Of a DNA stretch of 64,000 nucleotides, positions 1 to 10,199 are shown piece by piece. Under the pieces are notes generated by a model that saw only the letters and a program-made list of their open reading frames with translations, searched no databases and was not told where the DNA came from. This DNA comes from Limnanthes douglasii subsp. nivea (taxonomy: Eukaryota > Streptophyta > Magnoliopsida > Brassicales > Limnanthaceae): positions 171,696,386-171,760,385 of the forward strand of contig JAUPFV010000001.1 in assembly GCA_036936605.1 (NCBI GenBank), written 5' to 3'. Made by a program: the position numbers and the translations under genes. How positions within the stretch are numbered: position 1 is the stretch's first letter; each line of letters starts with the position of its first letter.

Positions 1-1412
1 ACATAACTCTTGGTTTTATCAAAAATTGATGCCACACTTTCAGTTAAATCCACATAATAATCTGGTCTTATCCACTGATTCTGCCTCGACATATTGTAGT
101 TGTAGGCTGGGGCTTGATTTGAATATCCCACGGTTCGAGGAGGCAAATTATTATTCCTTGGACGCGCCTGCTGATTAGCATTTGAAGATTGTCCTTGGTT
201 ATGGGCCGCCTGTCCTGAATTATTTGGAACATTAGTCGGTCCTCCTTGGACCCTACAAAATTTTACCTTCAACTTTTATCTGACCTTCAACCTGAGCAAT
301 TAATGGTTCAAAAGTTAAAACCCTTTTTTTGTCTCGTTAGCCATATCATCTGGCAGGTTACCCTTGGTGAAAAGCTGCATCACCACTCCCTCTTCACAGT
401 TATCCAAACTTTCCTTTGTTAAAACAAATCATTTTGTGTAGTCCTTCAATTTTTCTCCAACTATCTGTTTTCCTTAGAAAATTGTATCACTATTTGCCCT
501 CATCTCTTTGCTACCAATAAACTGCCTTCGAAAAGTAGTGTAAAAATATCTAAAATTCAAAATAGATCTCCTCGAAATCAGGTTGTACCACTTTAAAGTT
601 GTTCCTTTAAAAGTCTGTGAAAAAAGCACGACACACCAGCATGTCGTCATCTTCGAAGTTCATCATGTAATTTTTGAATTGTTCGATGTGATCGTCTGGA
701 TCCTGCATCCCCTCAAAATTTTCAACCTTGGCAATATCAAAACGCTTCAGAAGTGTAATAGATCTGATTTCACTTGTCAACGGAGAGTTCCTCAAATTGA
801 CACTCTACACGTACTGATCTTCAGTTCTCATGACAACGTAAAAATTCTAATTAGTCTTAGCGTACTGATTCGATGTGCTCCCCTCACACCAATTAGATTC
901 CCTCATACAACGAGGAACGTTGTCCCTCCTAGATTTGTGTTCCTTCTTATATTTTCGAATTTGTTCCCGCTCTTCTTTCGAAGAACCCTTATACTTCTTA
1001 AAACCTAAGCCAGCCCTCTTAACTTTCTCATCACTAGATGTGACACACTTTTGCTTATCTTTATTTCATTTTCGAGAAGAATAACGCTCTTTTGGAACTT
1101 TAAAGCGCGCCTTCTTCTGTTCATTCCTGATCTGTCGATCAGTGCAAGATCAATTAGATTGGTTTCTAATTTCAGTTTGTTCATTCATTTGTTTCACTTT
1201 GGACTTCGGTTTTGCCGAGTGAATTTCTTGTTCTCTTTGCTCGTATTTCGCATTTAACGCGTTTATCTTATCCTAGATCTGGTTTATACGCATTTCTATA
1301 TCAGATTGAGTTGGATCAGAATAAATCCTCATGGTCTATCCTATGTCCTCTACAAGTCTTCCCTCAATGTTTCAATAGCTGATCGAACCAAAGGATTGTT
1401 TTATGGATTCAT
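1..1412 (-). pseudogene. Element I gag (Ty3/Gypsy, Tat-like), decayed, cut by window edge
   Basis: The minus strand encodes recognisable gag pieces in several frames. The 607-795 stretch carries a capsid-type block (FEGMQDPDDHIEQFKNYMM), close to the block in the other Gypsy elements here. A likely start codon lies at 1412, about 100 bases after the LTR. The part below 300 continues as an Asn/Gln-rich, proline-containing segment typical of the region between capsid and nucleocapsid. Stops and frame changes show it is not functional. Gag would form the virus-like particle core in the cytoplasm. Pol is not seen because the window ends. A partial second copy, matching about 773-1500, lies inverted at 40546-41285. 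Confidence 0.7.
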
Positions 1413-1483
1413 CACACAATTTCAAAGATTATTTTTCTAATTTGATAAAATTGAACTAAAATAGAAGACACTGATTGCTAATC

Positions 1484-1505
1484 ATCCCCAGTGGATTCGC
1501 CAATT
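1484..1505 (-). other. Element I primer binding site
   Basis: Next to the inner LTR end the minus strand reads TTGGCGAATCCACTGGGGA. The other Gypsy elements here carry the same TTGG...GTGGGAGC-like pattern in this place, and it differs from the TGGTATCAGAGC initiator-Met type. The priming tRNA was not identified. Confidence 0.5.
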
Positions 1506-1508
1506 TAG

Positions 1509-1775
1509 TGAGTTTGATCATTTCGGATTGTCTTAGTAAACAAGAGAATAAGTGGTTTAGAGAGACAAATAGATTTTAAAGATAAAATGGAAGTGCGCAA
1601 GCGATCTAATCTCATAAATCCAACCCTTTTATTAGTTCAGGTTTGACCTTTATATAGATGCGCAAAGACTTAGCTTATAACTGAAATCAGTTACACAAAA
1701 AGCGTAAATTGCACTCTTAGTCCTTAACTAAAATATATATTCTAAATTCCTCCTCTAACGTTAACACTTGTTACA
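1509..1775 (-). repeat. Element I 5' LTR, copy A
   Basis: A 267-bp LTR, on the minus strand starting TGTAACAAG and ending AAACTCA. It holds a TATATAAA-type box (minus strand, about 1650). It is defined by its position before the primer binding site and by its inverted counterpart at 40276-40545. The 3' LTR lies outside the window. The adjacent outer side is a Copia fragment, so the element inserted into or beside Copia DNA. Confidence 0.7.
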
Positions 1776-1984
1776 TAACGTTTTATTGTTTACACTTTTA
1801 GTACGTGAATTTCTATTTCCTTATCAATGTCGAAAGTGTGAAAATTCATAAAATAGAACACATTTCTTGTTAGACTTCTGTGGTGAAAAGATTCATGTCA
1901 AAGCCCTCTTTGGAAAATTGACAGGTTGTTAAGTGGGTTCAGAGATACATCAAAAGATCTATTAAGCTGAGACTGGTGTATGGA

Positions 1985-2440
1985 GAAGTTGGTTTATGAA
2001 TGGAAGTTGTTGAGGGTTTTGTTGATTTCGATTATGTTACTTATCTGAAAACTATGAACTCTTTGACTAGATATCTATTTTTTATATTTGTCAATATTGT
2101 AAGTTGGAAATCTAATCCTTAATTTGTAGTAGCATATTCCTTTACTGAAACTGAATATATTTTTGTCACCGATGTAAGAAAATAAGCTATGTGGTTGAAA
2201 GAAATGTTGAGGGAGCTTGAGGTACAGCAGAAAATTCTGATGGTGCACTATGATGACTAGAATGCAATATACTTGTCAAAGAATTATATGTTTCATGAAT
2301 GAACTAAGCACATTGATGTTAAACTTTATTTCTTAATAAGTATTATTGAGAATGATAACCAACATATATGTTTACTAAACTAGTGACATCGAGCAAGTTC
2401 AAGCACCGCTTGGACTTGGTTCATATCTGAACCATCTAGG
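1985..2440 (+). pseudogene. Ty1/Copia RNase H domain remnant, copy A
   Basis: Translation of the plus strand shows the end of a Copia polyprotein. A block like EGFVDFDYVTYLK...SLTRYLF is followed by a VSWKS-like stretch, then YSFTETEY, AMWLKEMLRELEV, the HYDD core, a NAIYLSKN-like stretch and TKHIDVK, and finally FKHRLDLVH. These match the order of the Copia RNase H domain. Several stops interrupt it. No other Copia domain was found upstream; element I's LTR begins about 200 bases before. It is duplicated in two pieces elsewhere, at 39765-40100 (inverted) and 45620-45870 (direct). Confidence 0.75.
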
Positions 2441-4289
2441 GGCCTTCGTGGTGGCAAGCAGAGCCATAACTTTATGTTTTTGCGAAGTCAAACCAAGGAT
2501 GAGAGTTGGGAAAGTATGGTTCTACTTGGTGAGTAAAGCATAACTGATGGAATGCATCACTTGTATGTGTATAGGCAACATCGAGGCAACTGATGGAATG
2601 CATCGCTTGTATTGGTATAGGCATTTCCGAGATATCAGTTGCTTCGACTAAATTATTGTTTGCTTTTTCCTTGAAGACTTTGTTAAAGCCGAGGAACTGT
2701 TTATACCAAAATATTACCATACAAGGCCTTGACGGCTACATCTAGGAAGAAATTGGCTGCTACAGTTATGAATACATTTGTAAAGTCGAGCGAGGTCATT
2801 GATCTACGGCCCTTCGGAGGAGCCAAAGGCTGCTTCGGACCGAAAAACTAAAAATAAGGTGAAGTATACATTAGTCAAAAGGTTGATGTCTCATAATTTA
2901 TTTGTTAAGTGCGTTAGGTGGTATAAGGTGTCAGTTAAAGTGGTTAGATCGATCTTCTATTACACCAGAATCAGTTACTCGTTGTTTCATCGTAAGTGAT
3001 TAATTTTCTTGAGGAATTTGTTACATTCTTTCTAGAGATATATTGACATCAAAAATTATGTATAATTCTTATTAGACTTCGAAGAAGACGGACTTGACTT
3101 TTGTTAAGTGTGCAACGAAGATTGAGCGAGAAAAAGAAATACTTAGTAAGATCAAAGAGTGATCTTGGAAGAGTATAGAGTGTGACCTATGGATTTGGAG
3201 TTTCTGTAAACACTGTATTTCTTTGCTATCTCAATCTTCTAAAATATTTTTATTATTGAACAACCATGAGAATGAACTATTCCTGCTCCATTGTATCTTA
3301 CGCTTTAATTGCTTTGTTTCATTTTCTAGTAGAATTAGTACATTTTTAGTGGCATACTATAAAGAGCGATCAGTTTCAGACCTAACATGATCGAATAGAG
3401 CTTATATAAGCGTCACACTGCCATTTCAGATGTTAACCCCAAGTCATTTGGAAACGATAAGGGATGGACTACAGAAAGTGACTTTCCATCTTTGATTTTT
3501 AGCTCGTTGAATAGTCCTGATACTTTTTGTTGAAAGATAAAGGAACGACTAGATAAATTCTTGTTCAAACTGGTGTAACCGAAACCATACTCTTTGTTGT
3601 TGGATTTTTATTTTCATATGAGTTCAAAAAAAGTTTGTAAAATGAAATAACAATAAAAAAAAATTATGCTTTAATTATTTTGAAAAAGAAAACAAAATAT
3701 GGTCTCGTAATTCAAACATTGGTTGTAATAGTAAATTAATAATGTTGGAATGAATAATTTTAATCACTTGGTTTGAAAATCTGATTTTATTGAACTTTTG
3801 CTCATAAATCAACAACCATAAGCATATTATAAAACAGTGTAACCTTGCTCATATCAGTTTTTTAACCCATAAGCATATTACAGAATAAGTCCAATATGCA
3901 ACATTAATTTTTGTTTACAAAAATAAATAAATAAGACTAGATAACTTAGTTTTGCAAAGATAAAACAACAATAGAGCTAAAAAAAGATTATTTCTACATT
4001 CGTTTGGATAATATCTACATTCTTAGAAAAGCAAATAGTAATTGATAAAAAGTAACATGGAAGGTGAAAGCGTAGAATATTATAAAATCTCTAATTTTTA
4101 AACACCGAGAAATCTCGCCAAATGTTCACTTACTCAGGTTCACTAGAACAAGACTTCAATCCCAAACAATTACACTGAGTTCGTTCGGGAAGATAACATT
4201 AAGAAATTATTGAATGGTATAAATTTTCATCACCATCTAAAGTTATATATCACATTAACATCAGGAAAAAGAAGAAAACTTATAAATAC
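2441..4289. repeat. Duplicated Copia 3' remnant plus downstream flank of carrier gene
   Basis: No gene is supported here. The stretch is a direct copy of about 45870-47676. Its first part follows the Copia RNase H and may include Copia 3' non-coding or LTR sequence, though I could not fix LTR ends. Its last 700 bases match the 3' flank of the intact ADP/ATP carrier. A partial tandem duplication of about 50 bp at 2540-2625 (ACTGATGGAATGCATC twice) is absent from the other copy. Confidence 0.65.
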
Positions 4290-4533
4290 TTAACCACTAC
4301 AGGATCCGTACTTCTGGCCGAAAACAATTAACTGCAACTTGTCGTAACCGACGAGCACACCAGGCCCAGCAACCGCACGGAGGAGGTTAGCTCCAGCGCC
4401 CTTGAAGAGAGACTTAGCACCCTCGTTCTTAAGGATTGAATGCATCGAGAGAGTTCTTGTATTTAACTGCCTCACCGGAGGTCATCATCATTCTTCTGCA
4501 GACGGTATTATTTGGGTAAGATGCAAGCCTTGG
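4290..4533 (-). pseudogene. ADP/ATP carrier 3' fragment, fused to retrotransposon gag
   Basis: The minus strand encodes the C-terminal end of the mitochondrial ADP/ATP carrier, roughly from the RRMMM signature to the stop codon. The best-preserved segment is [20 protein letters not shown] and the residues after it. Compared with the intact gene (47677-48798), a 5-bp deletion just before that segment shifts the frame, and several residues differ, for example Asp and Leu changes near the end. At about 4533 the homology stops and sequence matching element III gag (about 50495) begins. It is a non-functional, broken duplicate. Confidence 0.85.
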
Positions 4534-5010
4534 AGAAAATGAGGAATCCCTAAAGACTCATCTGAGCTCAAAAAAAAATACACCAATCTAAACATGTGGA
4601 GAATTCTACATCGGAATCATCCAGCAGCTCATCTAATGAGGCAGAACTTGAAGAATCAGTGTCCTCATGCAGTGATGAAGGACGGTCAAAAAATAAAATG
4701 AGGTTAACTAAAAAACATTCAGGAAAAAGAGATATGCATGGCAGGCTCAAAAAGCACCATGGGAAGGAAAAGGGTTCAGCTGATCACCATATTGGATGTT
4801 TGTTGATTGATCCTTTCGCTTTTCAATCCGAACCATGTATTTTTGCTACACCAAACAAAGATATTGTTTTTAGCCGCAACATAAACTGGAGGCAATCGCC
4901 TTTATCTGCGAAAATACTCTCCGGACACCTTCCGAAGAGGTTTGAAAGCTCTAAAATGGAGAAATATGATGGGAGCAAAGATCCGGACAATCATCTGGAA
5001 CAATATTATC
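4534..5010 (+). pseudogene. Element III-type gag fragment, copy A
   Basis: The plus strand matches the N-terminal half of element III gag: a Ser/Glu-rich acidic stretch (ENSTSESSSSSSNEAE), a basic stretch (KKHHGKEKG), then IDPFAFQSEP and KMEKYDGSKDPDNHLEQ. An open frame runs 4596-5078, but its last residues come from the satellite leader, so the capsid domain is cut. It lacks its LTR and start region, having been joined to the carrier-gene fragment at 4533. Copies lie at 37157-37687 (minus) and 50500-50985 (plus). Confidence 0.75.
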
Positions 5011-6495
5011 TCCGACAAGCAACGTACTTCCGACCAATTAAAATTATCCGGTACTTTTCCGTAAACCATATTACTTAACTAAACTTTAGGATACAAACAC
5101 CTCAAATTTCTATATTTTCTATCTTATATAATTATATAATCCATGATATCTATATATTACAATTTGTGTTTTTCATGGATGAATATGACTTCAATGGTTC
5201 CAAAACTAAAGATCCCTAATTCATTACTTCCACGTCTTATAGAGGTGTCTCACATATTTGAATATCAGTATGATTTTGACCGGTCCGTTATCGTGTTATG
5301 ACGTAGTTTCGTCAAAATATCTATTTTGACGTCGTCAAATATTATATTTATATTATGTTACTAAATTATATATATGTGAATTTTTTATAAAGGAAAGTAA
5401 CATAATCTATAACATATATATTTACCTATTTTTAATATTTTACAAATTGTTTTGATCATGGATGAATATGACTTCAATGGTTCCAAAACTAAATATCCAT
5501 AGTTCACTACCATCCACCTCTTGTAGAGGTGTCTCATAGGTTTGAATAGCTTTATGATTTCAACATGTTCGTTATTGTGTTATTTCGTAGTTTTGTCAAA
5601 GAATATATTTGACATCGTAAAATATTATATTTATATTATGTTACTAAATTATGTATATGTGATTTTTTTATATTAAGGAAAGTAACATAATCTATGTCAT
5701 TTATATTTATCTATTCTAATTATTCAATAACTTGTTTTTATCCTCGATGAATATGTCTTCAATGGTTTCAAAACTAAAGATCCCTAGTTCACTCCACCTC
5801 TTGTTGAACTGTCCCACAGGTTTGAATACCGATATGATTTTGACCGGTTTGTTACTGTGTTATGTTGTAGTTTCGTCAAAAAATATATTTTGTCATCATC
5901 AAATATTATATTTATATTATGTTACTAAATTATGTATATGTGATTTCTTTTCTTAAGGAAAGTAACATAATCTATAACATCTATATTTACCTATTTTAAA
6001 TATTTTACAACTTGTTTTGATCATTAATTAATATGACTCCAATGGTTACAAAACTAAAGATCTCTAGTTCACTACCATCTACCTCTTATACAGGTGTCTC
6101 ACAAGTTTGAATAATGGTATGATTTCGACCTGTTCTTTACCGTGTTATGTCGGAATTGCGTCAAAAAATCTATTTTGACGTCTTCAAATATTATATTTAT
6201 ATTATATTACTAGATTATGTATATGCGAATTTTTTATTTAGAAAAGTATCATAATCTATGCCATCTATGTTTTACTATTTTAATTATTTTATAACTTGTT
6301 TTGATTCTGGATGAATATGACTTCAATGGTTCAAAAACTAAAGATCCCTAGTTCATTACTATCCATCACTTGTAGAGATGTCTCACATGTTTGAATAACG
6401 GTATGATTTCGACTTGTTAGTTACTGTATTATGTCGTAGTTTCGTCAAAAAATCTAATTTGATGTCGTCAAATACTATATTTATATTATGTTACT

Positions 6496-6532
<37 letters not shown>

Positions 6533-6833
6533 TTTATTTAAAAAAATAACATAATCTATGATATTTATATTTATTTAATTTATATATTTTTATAAATTAT
6601 TTTGATCATAGATGAATATGATTTTTAATGGTTTCAAAACTAAAAATTGATAATTCACCATCATCGACCCTATATAGAAATGTCTCACAAGTTTAAATAA
6701 CGGTATAATTTCGACCGGTTTGTTACTAGTTCCATCGTAGTTTAGTAAAAAATGGTATATTGGCATAGTTAACTATTATATTTATATATATTACTAAATT
6801 ATGCATGTGTGACTTTTTGGCGTACCGGTACCT
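5011..6833 (+). repeat. 283-bp satellite block with leader, copy A
   Basis: Tandem monomers start (at GATGAATATG or its variant) at 5178, 5461, 5746, 6026, 6310 and 6611, giving periods of about 280-301 bp. Each unit carries an ACCTCT...AGAGGT dyad, a TTTGACG...CGTCAAA dyad and the conserved TTATGTTACTAAATTATGTA. A leader of about 160 bp (5011-5170) precedes the first unit and also occurs beside the carrier gene. An (AT)n run at 6499-6527 expands one unit. The spurious reading frames in this block have no coding support. Confidence 0.9.
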
Positions 6834-6974
6834 CTAGTTTGATAAATGTGAACCCTCACGAATATCAACTCTGTTTTTCTTGGAGATATAACCGTATCCC
6901 ATGGAAGAAAAAAAGTCAATGAACAAAAATAACACAACCAACATGTAACATTATCTTTAGAGACGATCAAATAT
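6834..6974 (+). repeat. Tail of the satellite insertion, copy A
   Basis: A 140-bp non-satellite segment with TCACGAATATCAACTC and GTAACATTATCTTTAG. It occurs in the same place after the gag-internal satellite blocks at 52762-52914 (plus) and 35230-35390 (minus). Homology to those copies stops at GACGATCAA (6974), which marks the right edge of duplicated copy A. Confidence 0.75.
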
Positions 6975-7006
6975 TTGATTTGATACATGATAAGGAAAAG
7001 TTTGTA

Positions 7007-7371
7007 CGATTATATGGGGTAAAAAACACTGTTGGTCCTCCATGTTTACCACTTGTATAAACATAGTCCTTTTCGCTCACTTCAGCATAAAAATCATCCC
7101 CTTCGTTTTAAATCTTTGCAAATATAGTCCCCCGCACATATAAACCATTTAAAAACTGACACGTGACACTTAAATCCTAAGTTTTGTATCACTTTTGGTC
7201 TCCAAATCCCAAGTTTTGTATCACTTTTGTTCCCCTAAAATATGTGGAGGGACTAATCGTGCAAATTTTTAATACGAATGGGATGAGTTTTATGCAGAAG
7301 TGAACGAAATGGACTATGTTGATACAAATGGTAAACATGAAGAACTAAGAGTGATTTTTAGCCGATTATAT
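7007..7371. mobile_element. Mutator-like MITE with 9-bp target duplication
   Basis: The element spans 7016-7362 and is flanked by perfect 9-bp direct repeats CGATTATAT at 7007-7015 and 7363-7371. Its ends form inverted repeats of about 65 bp; one starts GGGGTAAAAAACACT, the other GCTAAAAATCACT, and both share CATGTTTACC and a CATAGTCC-type stretch. Long terminal inverted repeats plus a 9-bp target duplication are the hallmark of Mutator-like elements. There is no coding capacity, so it is a non-autonomous element. Confidence 0.85.
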
Positions 7372-7399
7372 ATGATTAATATTTAAACTAGGATTCTGC

Positions 7400-7565
7400 T
7401 AACCGGTTTCCTCGGACACCGGTTAAGGAAAAGAGAAGTTACTTCTTTCGGAAAAATTCAGTCATTTAATATTTAAATTAATTTATTTTTATTTTATACA
7501 ATATAAAATGTTTCCGAAACAAGTAACTTTTCTCTTCCTTAACCGGTGCCGGAGGGCACCGGTTA
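7400..7565. mobile_element. Foldback MITE-like element (AACCGGT ends)
   Basis: An inverted repeat with arms of about 60 bp around an AT-rich loop. The ends read TAACCGGT...ACCGGTTAAGGAA, each arm itself carrying an ACCGGT dyad, and the inner part is AGTTACTT...TTCGGAAA. I could not define an unambiguous target duplication, so the superfamily is open. Confidence 0.65.
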
Positions 7566-7600
7566 ATATTTTTCTTTAAATGATATGATCTTTTGGGCAT

Positions 7601-7986
7601 TAAATAGTACATCATCCTTCGACTATCACGTTTGGTGGCAGATAGTCTCTTGACTTTCAAATGTCTGTTGACCGTCTCTAGACTATCGCGTTTAGATAAA
7701 GTTAGTCCACCAGATCCTGTGATCCATGAGAGGCTGCCACCTGTCACCATAGTCCCCAGATTTTTGTATCACCACTAGTCCCTTGAGTTTTTGATCAAAC
7801 CCAAAATATAAAATATTACGGATACAAAAATCTGGAGACTATGGTGCTAGGTGGCAGTCTATGATGGATCAGAGGATCTGGTGGACTAACTTTATGCAAA
7901 CGCGATAATCCAAACACTGTCAACGAACATTTGAAAGTCAAAAGACTATCTGCCACTAAAGAGTCGATGGACGATATACTCTTCAA
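7601..7986. mobile_element. Long-arm foldback element
   Basis: Two inverted arms of about 165 bp (about 7606-7770 and 7820-7984) surround a loop of about 50 bp. Matched blocks include GGCAGATAGTCTC, GACTTTCAAATG, CCACCAGATC and ATACAAAAATCTGG. The arms are imperfect. No transposase is present. Three foldback elements in about 1 kb suggest a repeated target site or nested insertion. Confidence 0.65.
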
Positions 7987-8942
7987 AGCCTGCTATCTAG
8001 TCTTTTCACTAATATTAAATATGTATGTTTTATGCTGTGGATAATGGTGTGTGGGCCAGTGGAAGTTTGGTAAGAGGTAAACAATAATAACGTAAATATA
8101 CCCAACGAAGATGGTATTGCCATTTGGTGCATTTATAGCCGTCCACATTTTGAATCGGACGTCTGCGATTTATTACTAGAGTGATAATAGTAGTTTGCGG
8201 CTTTGATGGTGCCTCAATGTTGTTACTTGTTAGTGTTGTGCGCAGAAGAAGATATTGATATTTTGGAGTTCAGACAAGTTGAATTTCGTGTCGGAATTTT
8301 TATATATATAAATAATATATCGCTTTGCATTTTGTATACCAAATTTATAAAACAAAATCGTGAAAATTTTGGTACAAAATAAACCAAAACTAGCTACTTT
8401 TGAACATATTTCATACGGGCAAGAAACACTCGATTAAGGGTCACAGACATCTATTTTAACATTACCGTGATCAATAATAATTTTTTCAATTTGTTGGAGT
8501 GTTCGTATGATTTTTTACCGACTCTATATTTTCATTATTTTGTATTTGAATATTTATTTTGATTAGGATGATACATTCATTTGATCAAACTCTTCGAACT
8601 TAGTAGCTAAGTATATTGATTTGAGATTAGATGTCTAAATATTGATAATACATCATCTTCTTTCGGATCCAATGAAATTGTTGGTAATGTTTTAAACAAT
8701 TGCAGTCTGGTCGAATACCATTCATTAAATAAGAATAATCTAAACACAATTGCTTCAAACACAGAGAAATTATATAAAAATACAGTAGAATGATCATTAA
8801 AAGTGAGTAGTTGCATTGATAGAAACTTGAGGGATGACCAGTAGACAATTAGATGAATTAGAAAAATAATTTCAAAAAGCTAACTTTGTCAGGTGCTCGA
8901 AATTCATGCATATATGTTAAAAAAATTATACCTTACAAACTC
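7987..8942. other. AT-rich stretch, nothing recognised
   Basis: No gene, repeat or element could be supported. A minus-strand frame ends at 8607 but has no recognisable domain. The stretch is not duplicated elsewhere in the window, so it may be older single-copy DNA. Confidence 0.4.
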
Positions 8943-9185
8943 CTAAAAGCTTAGACTCACCTCATCGACCTTATCTTCTATTGGAAATTCAAACCATTTG
9001 TTAGTGTCAGGTAAACCACGGTTAACTAGTACTATACCAAAAAGAAAAAATACTTAGGGTTTTTTCATATCATAACGAGCTAGGATATCCTCAGTGATAT
9101 TCAAATGTTCTTCATGAATATCTCTAACACGAGGAACGTGACAAACTTCAAAATAGACTTTTATTGTTATGAAATAACAATAATT
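8943..9185 (-). pseudogene. Unrecognised coding-like relic
   Basis: One minus-strand frame of 81 codons stays open except for a single TAA at 9054-9056. The residues have protein-like composition, for example HVPRVRDIHEEHLNITEDI before the stop and PDTNKWFEFPIEDKVDE after it. A GTGAGT follows that last segment and could be a splice donor, and a pyrimidine-rich TATAG precedes it. I do not recognise the family. It could be an exon relic of a host gene or of an old element; chance is possible for a segment this short. Confidence 0.3.
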
Positions 9186-9280
9186 CTAATAGCTTCTCTA
9201 GTGGTGGAAAACACACTAATAATGTGTATGAGTATCAGGTCAGGTAAGTTGCTAATATTCATAATAACTTCCATAATACA

Positions 9281-9645
9281 TGGTGATGGTAAAACTTGGT
9301 CCAAGGTTAAAATTGGGTTTTAAACATTTTTGTAAGATGTTGTGAGAGAAAGGAGGCGTGTCCTTGTATTTAATGTTTTTAAAAAAGTCCAACCCCTATT
9401 AATGATGTTGGTTGAGGTATTTTACTGTTTTTCTCTTACCCATGGGCTGTGCGGATCAGATCTTATAGTCGGGTCAATCATATGAGCCCTCAAGCCTAAG
9501 AAATGAGGTGTTAGGCACATAGCTGAGTCATTGTTCCACTCAAGCTAATGTTCATCCATTAAATTTTATTCAATCTGTTTGACATGCCCTTCGGATAATA
9601 TTAGAATCACTGGTGATATGCTTCCAGAGATATCCGAACTGATCA
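9281..9645 (-). repeat. Element II 3' LTR
   Basis: 365 bp, on the minus strand starting TGATCA and ending CCATCACCA. It is clearly homologous to 18594-18975 and 23830-24210 through blocks such as TGAGGTGTTAGGCACATAG. Confidence 0.85.
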
Positions 9646-10199
9646 TATAGCCCCCTTAGCTCTTTCAAAAAATATTTGAAAGAGCTAACCATGATGAATA
9701 ATATCTGATATGCCTTCGAAGTGAATTTGAAGGGTATATCGACTCGTTCAAAGGTTGCGACTTTATTATTAGTCCTCTGTTACACGTCTCAGTTTCTAGT
9801 TTGATACTAGTCGTTTTCTTTTAGGTACTTGTTGCTAAATTTTCAAAATAAATTGGGCTATAGTTAATAGACTTTAATCATTACTTAGCCGATTCACTTC
9901 CCTTATGTAAAGCACTAAAGAAGACTTTTTTGCTATATAAGTATGATTTTTACTGTTTTAATTTCTAGAGTAAGAAAAATTTCAAATTTCAAATCTAGAG
10001 AGAGAAGGTTAGAAATCTAACAAGTGTTCAACTCCTCCAATATTTCTCAAGATTTTTATGTTCACAGCAATAACTTCATTAGTTAAAGGAGGTTGGCTCA
10101 ACTTGTTTGAGTTAGATAGAGAGAAAATAGAACAACCAATAAAACTTCTCATGCTCAATCTTTGACAAATCTTGAACAACCAGAACTACCAATTCAAAT
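9646..10199 (-). other. Element II polypurine tract and 3' leader region
   Basis: The minus strand reads AGCTAAGGGGGCTATA directly before the LTR start, a clear polypurine tract for plus-strand priming. The remainder to 10199 is non-coding and would serve as the 5' leader of the antisense ORF on the plus strand. No coding region is supported. Confidence 0.7.

Noticed and set aside
2472..2720. 82-codon minus-strand frame next to the Copia remnant
   Set aside because: It lies in duplicated non-coding Copia 3' sequence, is shorter in the copy at 45933-46121, and shows no domain.
4290..4475. A second functional ADP/ATP carrier gene
   Set aside because: Only the last fifth of the protein is present, with a 5-bp frameshift and a junction to gag.
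4596..5078. 160-codon open frame as a host gene
   Set aside because: It is the N-terminal half of element III gag and its last codons read into satellite leader; the same sequence occurs within element III in both arms.
5732..5956. Open frames within the satellite (also 24682-24867, 26631-26822, 51727-51951)
   Set aside because: They follow the satellite monomer, differ between units, and have no protein-like features.
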